A program made the translations under genes and the position numbers. 64,000 nucleotides of DNA. It comes from Straminergon stramineum. Lineage: Eukaryota > Streptophyta > Bryopsida > Hypnales > Calliergonaceae. The stretch covers positions 6,512,501 through 6,576,500 of the forward strand of contig OY987268.1 of NCBI GenBank assembly GCA_963920665.1. Direction: 5' to 3'. A model generated the notes under the pieces. It worked only from the letters and a program-made list of their open reading frames with translations. It was not told the origin of the DNA and searched no databases. This document shows positions 50,120-61,440 of the stretch, piece after piece (position 1 is the first letter of the stretch; each line of letters begins with the position of its first letter).

Positions 50120-52221
50120 TCACTTCTTTGCAGGAGGAGTTTTTGGTTTACCTTCACCTTCTTTACCCTTGCCCTTGTCTTCTTTGCCTTCTTTTGTAAT
50201 GGGTTCTTTCCTTTGAAACGGATTCCTTCCTTGGCTCCTGAAGTAACAATCTGCATACTCTGTGATCTCGCACATGTTTTTTGGGTATGTGAATAATGGG
50301 TGCGTCTTAATCTGAAAATCATACAAAACATCAAGAACTTGCAATGTTTAAAATTTTTTTTCCTAAATTCCTAAATATAGAATGGCCACTTTGAATGAAA
50401 ACAAGGAATTTTGGAAAAAAATTCAAATAAGCAAGAAAAAAATTATGCCATGCATTGTAATATGATGAATTTTAGATGCATGAATTCTTCAAATAAGATT
50501 GAGTATCACAATGACGAAAATTTAAAAACTTGAAGAAAGTTTTTATTTAAATTCATAGAAACTTATTTAATATAGAACATCCTTTAAACATGCCAACTCA
50601 TAAACCATATAGAAGACAATTCTAGATGGGATTGACGGTGAAGAAGCTTACTAATGGCTTGCTATACCAACCATACTCTTGGGCAACAGTTAGTGGCAAA
50701 TTATATTTCTCTGGTGGTACCCTATCTCTTTGTTTGATTGGGTCCACCTTTTCCATCAACTTGATTGCCTCTTCATACTCTTTCATTGTTACTGCCCCCT
50801 ATAAATGTATAGAAGCTTCAATTTTCTAATTTTTTAAATTATTTGTTTAGTGTGCAAAGAAATTCAATGCTTGCCAATTCATAGTCCTAAACTTTGTGAA
50901 ACCAAAGGACCATGTTATTGGAGGATTTTCCATTTCCATGAAGAACATGGTGGGATGCCTCATGGTTTTGGAGCATTATAATAATACCAGGCTACAACAA
51001 AGGCAAACTTCACCTCTTATATCAAGATCCAATCTAAATGACATGAACAATAATAAAAAAGGTTTTGCTTAAGAACTACCATTGAATGTTCTTTTATTAT
51101 GTATCATCTTGCATGTATTACATAAGAATCCCAATGCATGCCCAAATGACAAAATAAATTCTTCAATCTTCCTTACCATTCCTCTAATGTGCAGCGTCTT
51201 ACTCTAGATACTTCTATTACTTTGCCTCTCCTTAAGTGTGGTATGCCTCCCAATCAGAGGTCATAAGCAAAAGAAATACCAATTGAAACTTCATAGAAAG
51301 ATAATTGTAAACTTGCCTTTCACATCTGGGGTTATATAATTGGGTTTCTCAGCAAGGATTATCACTGCAAAATATGTTAGTGGATCCTCATCATCAATAA
51401 AAGAAATTCAAATGAAATACATGTACCAAACTACGTTCTTATTAGGTGTACTAGACTCCTTGAAACTCCAAGCAACTTTCTACTTTGTGAATGTCCAATT
51501 GTCCATATATTAAGGTTGCTTTATATATCCTAAAGGATAAAAGGATAGCTAGGTGTGGTTGCAATTCTTGTAAAAGGGTCATAAAGTAACCCTAACTTTG
51601 AGAACTTCAAGCAATTTACATCCAAAACTAACAAAAACTTTAATTGAGACACTACGACTACGACCACAAAACTACTAAGCTTGCATAAACATCATGTCAC
51701 ACAACATTTTGTAATGCCCAAGATCCGCTTATTAAATAGACAAAGCTCGTAATATTTTTCATAGGAGAAGCAAACATCTTGGGCCCAACCCCTAATTCAA
51801 GAAATAATTAGGGTTTCCAAGATGCTCAAACATCTTTAGATCTTAATATTTTGTGTTCTAGAATGAAAACAATAAAAACAATGGTACTCAACCACTTCTT
51901 GTAGACAAGTAAAGTTACATCCAATCACAATGTAGAAACAATGAAATTGTATGCAGGGTCAACACTGCTCTCAACATGGAATCATTGATTTTTGAAGCAA
52001 ATCGGTGCTTCCAACATCACTATGAGTAAAGAAAGTAGAGACTTACACTTTCGGACATCAAGTTGGAAGGGGCCAACCATGCGATTCATGCGCTCTGTCT
52101 TGTTGCACTCATTTGCCCAAATTTTGTTGGCAGAGATGGGATCCAAAGGGGTGTTTTTCCGATACTCTTTTTTGGGTGTCGTAGGACGAGATGGGTTTTT
52201 GGGAGGTGTCTTGGGGGCCAT
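50120..52221 (-). CDS. CFAP144: CFAP144/FAM183 family ciliary protein, 3 exons, 168 aa
   Basis: Coding exons on the minus strand are 52221-52047, 50791-50652 and 50311-50120. They join in frame at GT-AG introns of 1255 and 340 bp, with phases 1 and 0. The start is the only ATG of exon 1 in good context (ACAACCATGGC). Residues 1-27 form a basic, proline-rich head. Residues 32-58 (NKIW..K..R...FQLDVRK) match the family's N-terminal helix. Residues 87-105 read EKYNLPLTVAQEYGWYSKPL, the KY..P.T..QE.GW signature. Residues 111-127 (LFTYPKNMCEITEYADC) match the C-terminal family block. A Lys/Glu/Gly-rich tail follows (145-168). Family members are small axonemal proteins of motile cilia, about 130 aa in mammals. 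In a plant this implies flagellated sperm. Assignment is by remembered motif, not by a search. Confidence 0.85.
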
Positions 52222-52808
52222 GGTTGTGGCAAAAAAATCTCTTTCTTTTTCAATTTAAAACACTACAAAAGAAGAGGAGCATCAATAATATAATTTGAAA
52301 TGCACCCACTTCATTTTTTCCAATTTGCCTCATTACCAATATTATGCATTCATTTGCATGGCACCACCTAGAACCTCTAACAAAATCAAGAAAAGATGTG
52401 GTCTAAAATTGAACAATAGGATGTTTTAGCAAAATTCAACAATTTCAAGAACCTTTACACAAAAACATACAAATTTGATTTATATATAAAATAACAAATA
52501 TTTTATGATGAGCACCTTATTCAAGCTTCCTTTCATTCACAAATACAATAAATTAGTTGCTTCTAATTCCTCCTCTCCTTTTGTCACAACAACCATATAT
52601 CTTTTAAATGATTCATGATTCATAAAGTCGTCTTCCAATGCCCAATCTTGTGCCTTGTAATGTTGATATGAAGAAGGGATCCTCCCTAAGAATCATGGTG
52701 AATATTCTTACTATGATGTTATTAAAAAAACTCTTGAAACCACGTCTTTCCTCTTCAAAATGAGAAATCATAAGCAATGTTGATCAATAGATCTTATATA
52801 AGGGAAAA
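52222..52808. other. upstream region of the CFAP144-like gene
   Basis: AT-rich, presumably containing the promoter and 5' leader. No clear TATA box or other site could be singled out. Confidence 0.35.
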
Positions 52809-53175
52809 TTGTTGTCAACATTTGGAAACTATGATCATGCAAGTATGAAAGTGTTGGAGGCACCACCAAATTTGGAGTCCGAGCTATCAAAGGTGAACCT
52901 TAGGGTAGAAAGAGCGCAAAATTTAGGTGGGGTTGCTAGGAGACCTTTGGAATCTTGTTACCCTAGGGAGATTGTTTCAATCTACTTCAATTGGTGCCAA
53001 CCCATTTATTTTCATTTTGAAGAAGTACAAAGATGGCAATCATTTAGAGAGAGAATTAAAGAAAGAATTGACATACATTACGAGTCTACTCTTTCAAGAT
53101 CCTATGACAATGACTACTATGCCAATTGCTAATGATGGAGACATAAATGACTTAAGAGCTACATACCCTAAGTAG
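52809..53175 (+). pseudogene. unidentified coding-like remnant
   Basis: Two overlapping plus-strand frames are open over this stretch and one looks protein-like. From about 52927 it reads GLLGDLWNLVTLGRLFQSTS, then IGANPFIFILKKYKDGNHLE, then a charged ELKKEL helix and LLFQDPM, to a TAG at 53173. The composition is less AT-biased than the surroundings. No family was recognised and no flanking exons were found. It may be a gene relic or a transposon-derived fragment. Confidence 0.25.
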
Positions 53176-55361
53176 AGGATTAACTCTATATCAACAGGAG
53201 AGCAAAATTGACCTAGAACTCAAAATTCCTTATATTCTATTGGGGCAAAATTTTCTATAGTCATCCATCTTTTAACCCTATATTCATACTCCCATCCATT
53301 TTCAACACTCATCCATCTTTTAACACTATGACACCTAAATACTTTTAAATTTTAGTGAATGCTTGTTTATATCCAAGTGCAAATATATTATTTCCCTCAA
53401 TTTCATCAAATTGGTCACAAAGGAAGGATTGATACTATGTAAAACCAATATGTCACATTCCTTCTCTATAATGACATTTTCCATCCTATAAGAAGCTTTT
53501 AGAAAGTTGGTGATAACACATTCTAAGATACACAAAGAAGTTCCTTATCATAAAAGGTTAATAAATGTGTAATTCACTTCATGAAAAGGGGAAGAAAAAC
53601 GTCAACTATGGTCCAAGTATTCTCTATAATACTTTTAATACAAACCAAAAAAAAATTTAGGGGTTAATTTGTTGCAACATAAAACCTTCTCCACAGCAAC
53701 TCTTTTCTTCCCAAACTAAATTCAACTTTACATTTGTGTCACTCCTAAAGTTCACTACAAATTTGTCATCCCATTTAGCAACATATACAATACTAAGTTC
53801 CCTTTTTTGTTGAGGCTCCACTTACCATCTTAATCAAAATCACTAGTCATGAGTGAGTGAGTTGCTCCCCATAATCTTGTCAAGCACATTGATCTAGAGT
53901 CTACCCCCTAAAGGACGGAGCCCATGATTATGTAGTTGAATTTAGAAGTTCCTCACTTTGTATCTTCCATTTCTTTGCTATTTATTAGTGAAGTTTTTTG
54001 GATTTATTTTTTAAAGATAAAGGGTATTTGAGGATGTATAATTGCCTAAAAATTTTCAAAGTTTTTGTGAAATTTCAAATTACCATGAATTTTTGAAGAA
54101 AAAATGAAGGAAATTCATATTTAAATACAAATCATATTAAAACAATCTAAAATTTTCAAAATAGAAGAACATTATAGTATAGAACATGGTGGTATAAAAA
54201 AAATTCCTCATCATTCCATAAGATAAACCAGCCCATGACATGCCAACTCTCTAATGTAGATACCTACAAAAACACTAGTCCATGGTGGACTTTATCTAGA
54301 AAATGAAATTAGGACTTCATTAGGTAGGTTAATGGCCGAAATCAATGCTTTGGGTGATGGTGATGGAGTTGTTAGTGACTACCTAGGAACTTCCACCTTT
54401 CTAGTGTAAATTCATTACAAGAACTAACATTTTAATTCCTTTATGTCATGCCCATGTTAGAAAATATTGTAGCTGTGCTAGGAAATATTTTTACTGCTTT
54501 AGGTGGTTTGATGACCATGATGTGTACACTTTTTGATGGTCTTAGAGAAGTCTAGAGATTGTTTTGGGCTAACTGGGCAACACACTTCAAAAACTCGTAA
54601 CAAATTCATACTTTTGTCAAAAAAAGAAAATTTTGATTGCTCTCTCCATTTCTCATATTTATCTTCATATGGTAAAAAGATTCAAAATTTTCAAAAATGT
54701 AAACAATGCAAACCAATCATTCTACTTGTCATAGGTTGTTTTACCTTATTTAGAAATGTAGTTCTAGAAATTTCACTTCAAGAAGCTTCATTTTATTAGT
54801 TTTGTTCAAAAGCAAAAGAAATTTTTTTGAATGTCAAAATCAAGTTTTAAGGAAAAAGGCTCAAAGTATTGAAATACATTGGATAGTGTACCATCTTTTT
54901 GATAAACTACCCTATACAAAATAAAAATAAAAACTAAAATATCTTAAACAACATCAATACAATTGCACAAAATATGATGAAAATGATCTATTCTTCAATA
55001 TGCACAAAGCCTTGGTTTGACCATCTCAAAGACAGACGAAAAGACAAACCACCCATGTCCTTGTAAGGCTAAGGTAGGAAGTCCAACAAGCATGCCTTCT
55101 GAGAGATGATGGCATTTTTGGAGAAGCTATATTCCTTGAAATATTTTTGAGTAAATTTTTAAAGAAAGAAAAGTGGAATTGACATCTAATCCAGGCCGTT
55201 TCATATTTTTTGGACCGTGAAGGAATTAGCTAGGAATTTTTTAAGTTGAAGCACAGCGGTCATTAAATGCTTTCACCTCCTGAAATGTACACTACAGGTA
55301 CATTGATGGAGCAGTGAAGATCTCTTACCTTACCGTATCTTACCTTACCGTAACTGGATTA
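53176..55361. other. intergenic between the two genes, nothing recognised
   Basis: No gene is seen. A TTAGGGGTTAA word at 53655 may be an isolated end of the TTAACCCC family. Open frames at 53335-53535 and 54533-54799 are unsupported. Near 55320 there is a small TCTTACCTTACCGTA repeat. Confidence 0.4.
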
Positions 55362-55367
55362 TTTATT
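55362..55367 (-). terminator. candidate polyadenylation signal of SDIR1
   Basis: AATAAA on the minus strand, about 330 bases beyond the SDIR1 stop codon. It would imply a 3' untranslated region of that length. Confidence 0.35.
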
Positions 55368-55697
55368 TCTCAGCTCCGGTACAATATAACAAACTGGAAT
55401 GTGCCTATAATTGAAGTGCCTATAAAATATTTTACAATGTGCGTCCATCTATAATGCCTCTACCATGCCTCACTCGCCTCACTCCTTCCGTGAAGCTCAC
55501 AACTCACGCCGCAACCTCTCCACCTCACTGCTCAAATGTGCTCTACTTCTACCGTCTGTAGCTCCTCCATCTCACAATAAGTGCAGGCAGTAGCTACCAC
55601 AACAATCACGACTCTCTCTGGCAAAAAAAGGACCGAGCTCCCAGTTTTGGGGAAGCTGCAAGAGACCCTAGCTAGAGAATGAATGAATGAATGTTCA

Positions 55698-58507
55698 TTA
55701 GACCCTGAAAGCGCTTGCTGCCGAGGCACTGCCGCTGCTTCCCGGCGACGGCGGAGTCTCCGGTCCACTCAGCTTGAACTTGCACACAGGGCAAGTGCCC
55801 TGCTGCCGAAGCCACTGGTCGATGCACGCCGAATGGAACTGCCATGGGCATCCACCATGCAATGCAACGCGAAGTTGTTAATTAAATTGGTAATATTTGG
55901 CAGTCGATCAGTCACTACCCACATAACATATACCTTGGTCACAATTATAAAAAACCCACTCTCACGAGACACTCTGTAATTGTAATTCCGTGAATATCCT
56001 CAGAATGTGTAAAGGTCGATAAGAATGGGCTAAATCCACATGACGGTCAAATGGTGAACATGTATATCTCAAACCTCCTCTATTATCATCATCGTTATTG
56101 CCAGAATGATGAGCTTGTTCCCACCACACCGGATGAACTAAATATATCCTGCCGGGACCATCTTGAATTATCTTGCGAGTCACCAGAACTTCCAACGTCA
56201 ATAATGGAGTTTCGGGAGAATTCAATCATTGCGAGTCACCAGAACGTACCTGGTGTAGACAGGGAAGCGTTCGAACCATCTCACCATCCAGCACTTGCTC
56301 CAAGCACACGCTGCAGGTCAATTCCTCCTCCGGATCCACCATGTTTGTCTGCTTCCCGGCCTCCAGGTCAACCTGTCTCTTCTCCTGTACATTTCAAGAT
56401 TTCTTACGTAAGTGCCAAAAAGTCTCTTGTATGCTTCCCGTCTTTCTCTTTCTGGTTTTCAGTTCTACAAATCCCAGGTCCATTGATTTTATAAGTGTAT
56501 GAGCTAAAACAATAGGGTAACAATAGTCGACAAGCTAGGTTGTTGATGAATATATATTTATATAACTGTGCTGAATTTGCTGGCACGCTACAGAAAGGAG
56601 TCTGAGGAGTCGTGCATCAAGACCTGTATTCCCACTCTCAACCATGGAGAGCTACTCGACCTAGTTGGATACAAACAACAAATTGAGCATGAAATATGGG
56701 CCAGATTCTAAGTTCATACCGAGATTGAGTCGCCAACATTCACTTCGATCTCCTCTGAAGGGAGTTCAACGCCACTGCTGGAAGGGTACAAAACAATTCC
56801 ACAGACATTAAAACACATAATGACATTGACAACTCTACAAACCTAAAATGGCATATCCATTAAATACAGAAATATGCAAAGTGGAATGAAACTGCCCAAC
56901 TGACCTAGGTCGTGACTCAATAACTGGAGTGTGACCAGATCCTTTGTACATACGAACAGGCAATCTGCTGATATCTGTATCACTCATGGCGGTGACGCCA
57001 GGGGGGTTGTCTGCATCTAATGCTCTCAAAGCATCGTAATCTGCAATTGGCACAAAACTGCATTGTTCAGATCACGAGATCTAAAACATTTGATGGACAA
57101 AGAACAGTCCCTATGATAACAGCGTTTATCGTCGAGTTTGGACCCATTTCTGTCCTGTGTAGAGATTATTCCATAAAATACGTCTCACAGAATAGGAAGA
57201 ACACTCTTCATAAACATTAACAGGCTTGAGATTCATGTAGCAGAAGAAGTCGTCCCTGTTTAGACCATGATCAGAAATGTGAATCACCTAGGTCATCAAA
57301 TTCCCTGTCAAGAAGGGCAAGCTGCAAACGCAAGCCGTGGAGTCGGGCTCTAGTAGCAAAAGTTAGAGAGGAAGGCATTCGTAGGCGCAGCTCTGCGTGG
57401 CTCAATAATCCACCTGCAGTCGCAGCAGCAGCCGCCTGCGCCTGGGCTTGAAGTTGTTGACAAATTGCATACATACGTAGGCTGGACGCCAGAAAAAAAA
57501 CACCCATTCCCACCCAAAGCTGCAAAAACACATCAAAAGGTAAGTTAGGTTCATGATGGCATTTCTATAAATTATTCATCTAAGATATGTGATGATGAAA
57601 TAGAACTAAGACCTTCCGAAGCTCTCCAATTATCCTGGGAAGCAGAGCACAACTTATTCATTATCGTCCCGAAAATTGGCAAGAAGAGCTTAAGCAAATA
57701 TTTCAAAAAAATCCAAGACTGGTCTCATTAGTTTATAGGGGAAGAAAGACGCACCAGTGCATTTTGAGACGTGTAAGAATTGAGTATCATAAATAATAGG
57801 ACCACTGCAAGTAAAATATACCACCATAAGGTTCGGAAAGACTTGATGAACACCCAGAATGAATGGATGCTCTCTATGGTAAGATGCAACCTCAATGTTG
57901 CAATTTAAACCCTGGAGTTTTAGATGCATTTACTGTCTACACCTTGAGACTATTTGTTCATTAAGCTGGACGTTCTCACATACCAATGATAAGGAATGCC
58001 ATAGGATTAGCATTAAATGGACGCCCCGTGCCATGAAATCTATGTCCAACCTGTCAAAAAATGAGCAGAGTTTAGTCATCAAAATTCGAAAATAAGCAAA
58101 CTCCGGCTAGCAATCGCCAACAAATATTCGTCATTCATCCCTCACCTTACCAGCCAGAACATCTTCCCACAATTCTGACAGGTCAATGCAGTGTACAATA
58201 ACCTGTCACACCTACTGCATGTCGAATCTTCTCATCGTAGCATGACAGGAGATAAAATATTCACCATCCAACGATTCTCTCAACATGGCACGATAATTAT
58301 GCCACAAAAAATGGATGCACAACCTCCAAGAAATCTACATTCATTCGCAGCAATAAGGCAGACAAAGTTTAACATAACTCAAACCTGCTTAATATAGAAA
58401 GAACAAGTAAGAATGATAAGAAAACGTACCACAGAACGCCGCTCAGGCATAAAGCCTGGTAGCCCGCTCTCCAAGTCTGCCCGGATTCCTCTAAATACGA
58501 AACTCAT
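55698..58507 (-). CDS. SDIR1: SDIR1-like RING-H2 E3 ubiquitin ligase, 8 exons, 298 aa
   Basis: Minus-strand exons are 58507-58430, 58050-57984, 57804-57755, 57519-57288, 57040-56905, 56777-56720, 56384-56250 and 55838-55698. All introns are GT-AG (127-411 bp), and the frame is kept through to TAA. The start MSFVFRG and the block RMYAICQQLQAQAQA are hallmarks of Arabidopsis SDIR1. Other matching blocks are SHAELRLRMP, RLHGLRLQLALLDREFDDL and DYDALRALD. Two hydrophobic segments lie at about 44-60 and 66-84. The RING-H2 ligands are all present: C231, C234, C249, H251, H254, C257, C268 and C271, with W261. In Arabidopsis SDIR1 is an ER-membrane ubiquitin ligase that promotes abscisic-acid and salt-stress responses; the same role here is inferred. 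The Ser/Pro/Ala-rich C-terminus (from about 275) differs from the acidic tail of Arabidopsis SDIR1 (273 aa). Confidence 0.95.
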
Positions 58508-58916
58508 ATTGAGATGCCAATTATCTCTTTCAGTCCAAACTTCCCCTTCCTTCCGCTATGGAAAATGATATTTTCGTGCCAACCTTAAACCACTGAATCC
58601 TGTCTTCTCTTTGATAGCTTTTGCAAATATCACAATCCGTTCATCTCTTTTGAGATTTTTCTACAGTAATCTAAAAAGATAATCTGCAGTGCGATCGTAT
58701 CTGGCTCCAGAAAACCATATACTACCTAATATCAAACTAAGAACCTCGCAACACTGATGCGATTCACCTTCCGGCTGAATTTTGCAGTCATCTCAAACCG
58801 TAACGCGCTCATCCAGCGTTAAAAACGCTAAAACTTGCTCAGTTTTGATTCCGTAATCGATTCCTTAAGGTAGCGAACCCAATTTAACAAGGATCAAAAC
58901 GCAATTGAATAACCCT
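58508..58916 (-). promoter_or_regulatory. immediate upstream region / 5' leader of SDIR1
   Basis: Sequence directly upstream of the SDIR1 start codon. It probably includes the 5' untranslated region. I could not place a transcription start, TATA box or leader intron. Confidence 0.35.
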
Positions 58917-59500
58917 AGCCAAGGCTTTAGTAGAGACCAATACCGACTAAAACACAGGTTTCAACAACCTTCACGCTTTGCGAGAAAAACGAGCAACCTC
59001 CTAGTGCGAACAATTCATCCTCAAAAGATCGTCCCTAACACACAATACTTAGCGACAATTCGTATTCCGGCTTCCAAAATAGAGTGCAAATAGCTCACAT
59101 TAAAGAACGACACGCCGAATAATCTCCCTACGTAAGACTTTAGTTGAGACGTACACCGACTAAAACACAGGTTTCTACAACCTTACCGTCCTTGCAAGAA
59201 GTCGAACAACTTCACTAATCGTCACTCAGATTCTCCCTGAATCACGGAAATTTCGGCTTCCAGAATAGAGCAACATTTGTTCGCATTAAGAACAACGAAA
59301 CACACACTCCCTAGGCCATGCGCTTCCTAACCAAGACTTTAGAAGCGACAACCTTAGCACCTGAAACTCAGGCTTCTCCAACCTTAGCTACTTGCAAGTA
59401 GAAAAACAACTGAAAGCAATTAAACCTCACTAATAAGACTGTCCCTCACTAAAAATGCTTTCCGGAATTTCGGCTTCCAAACTAGAGTGCAAATTGATCA
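58917..59500. repeat. three-copy degenerate repeat upstream of SDIR1
   Basis: Units of about 200 bp start near 58920, 59133 and 59332. Each holds GACTTTAG..GA, then ACTAAAACACAGGTTTC-like sequence with CAACCTT, then TTCGGCTTCCAAAATAGAG-like sequence. The first two copies are the most alike; the third has CTGAAACTCAGGCTTCTCC instead. The array lies 0.4-1.0 kb upstream of the SDIR1 start codon, in the likely promoter or leader. Confidence 0.65.
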
Positions 59501-60110
59501 CTTAAGGGTTGCAAATATTGAGGAACAACTGAACGAAACTCGGCCTGCGCCTTCAGCAACTTTAAAAGGCGGACTTCACAGCGGAAACAATTTGCGCAGG
59601 CGTTCCGCAAACTTCTTCACCGGAAATGGAAATGGAAGTAAGTGGCGATAAGCTTAGGCCGGCAAGCAACTACTGCGAAATGAACAAATGCAACTTCGGC
59701 TGAAGTGCCGGAGAGAAACAGAGCCGTCTTCCAAGGAGCGTTTACTTCGTGACGGAGCCGACGAGGCGACGGGACCGCCTGCTGCAATGGAGGGTCCAGT
59801 ACTCTGTGGTGTCTGACGGCAGGTGGACGCCGACCATGGGACATCCAGAGTCCTTCCGACGATTTCAGTCCTCCCGAAGATTTCGTTGGGGTTTGGTGGA
59901 TGGAATTATGGAAAAGAGACGATGAAGATTCGTCCGTCCTGGGAAGCCGGAAGATTCTAGTCCCTTTTTTCCAGTTTTCACTGGACTGGATATTATTGGA
60001 AATTATCTTCGAGAAGGAAAGATTGCACTGCGAAACCGCGTCACTGAAGACGGAATGTTACGTTTTTGACTTATTCGTTACCCCGGAAGTTACGTGAAGC
60101 ATGCCTCATT
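59501..60110. other. GC-richer block upstream of SDIR1
   Basis: Notably richer in GC and CpG than the surrounding DNA. Open frames occur on both strands (59617-59844 minus, 59900-60097 plus), but neither has a recognisable domain. It may be the SDIR1 core promoter with a first non-coding exon, or the start of an unrecognised short gene. Confidence 0.35.
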
Positions 60111-60176
60111 GGAAGCAGTCAATTTTTGCTGCACACTCCCTGCGGAGGTTTCACCAAGTTGAGCAGCAAATGGCAC

Positions 60177-60598
60177 TAAGGTAGACCAGCCCATTTCCGC
60201 CAACTTCATATAACCGCCATCCTATTTTTGGCCCCATCTCCACCATAAAACGTACCCAAATCCATTTGCTTTTCTGACAATTTCAGTGCATTAATTTCAA
60301 CTTGGGTAACATGTCAATCCTTGATTGGTGGATATTCAAGTGTTAATAGGTATATGGAATGGTGGTTATAGGTTTAGGATAGGACATTTATGACTCTAGT
60401 CTAGTGGCGCTTTAGTAATTGTGGGGCATATCACTTTGAAAATTCATAGAAATTACAATTTTAATTGAAAAATTATAATTCCACTTGGGTTCGATTCGTG
60501 AAACATGCACACACCTCTGGAAAATATGTGCCCCTTCTGGAGTTGGTCCTAATATACTCATATTGCAAATCAAGGTGGTAATAGGCTAGACTACCTTA
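60177..60598 (+). mobile_element. TAAGGTAG-family inverted-repeat element, copy 2 (422 bp)
   Basis: The ends TAAGGTAGACCAGCCCATT and GGCTAGACTACCTTA are imperfect inverted repeats. The interior matches 38924-39365 in reverse orientation. It carries no coding capacity. A further isolated end, GGTCTACCTTAG, lies at 61868-61879. Confidence 0.65.
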
Positions 60599-60978
60599 AA
60601 AGCATCTCCTGCACCCCTATTAGTTTGAACCTGCCACATGGATTTTCAAGGGGAGAGTGGTGGGGTCGAGGACCCAATAGCAAGGCAGGGCTAGAAAATC
60701 TCCTACAACCCGAAGTAAGAAGGCTGGCAAAGGACTTCTTTAGCATTAGTTGGTGGATGAATCAAAAGCATTGTCTCTTGAGAAAATTTTTATAGAGAGC
60801 CACATCCTTCATAAGCTGCCTCTTGGCAATCTCCTCCCCAATCCTAATTTTTAATCTAAATTCTAAAAAATCTAAGAATGTCCCATAATCACATAGTACT
60901 ATATAGTATTAAAATAATGTACAAATTCGAAGAAAATTTCACCCCTCCACTAAAGAGTTGTAGAAGATTCTATACAAT
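60599..60978. other. intergenic, nothing recognised
   Basis: No gene or clear repeat was seen. Confidence 0.4.
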
Positions 60979-61440
60979 GTGACTAATGCTCGGAAGGGGC
61001 ATTAGTCACAATTGAGGAAATCTTCCACAATTCTACCTCTTGATTCAAAAAATCACCTAAGACATTCCCAAAAGTTGTAATAAATCTTAAACAAGCATAT
61101 TAACATATGAAATTGGACATGTCAACTCCTATTTTATTTATTTTTGGATTAGGAGTTAAAACAATCAAAAAATTCTAAAAGTATCCAATGCTTCCACAAA
61201 TTTTCAAATAGTTGTCTTACATAATGTAGAACATATATACAAATTTTCCAAAAAATTAACCTACCTGTGCAACAATTGTGTCAAATTTACTCAATTGTAA
61301 CCAATGTGACTAATGCCCCTAAAGGACATTAGTCACAGTTGAACAAATCTCCCAAAATACTTGCCTTTTGTATTCAAAAATTATCTAAAAACTCCCCAAT
61401 AGTTGCAATGAATCCTAAACAAACATCCTAATATCCTGGG
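60979..61440. repeat. 327-bp tandem unit with a palindrome
   Basis: A 31-base hairpin, GTGACTAATGC facing GCATTAGTCAC, occurs at 60979-61009. It recurs in slightly altered form at 61306-61336. The sequence after each is similar: AATCTTCCACAAT or AATCTCCCAAAAT, then AAGTTGTAATAAATC or TAGTTGCAATGAATC. Part of the same unit recurs near 62395-62515. Confidence 0.65.

Noticed and set aside
59617..60097. Open frames on both strands upstream of SDIR1
   Set aside because: GC-rich sequence keeps frames open by chance. Neither product has a recognisable domain, and a leader or promoter is the simpler reading.
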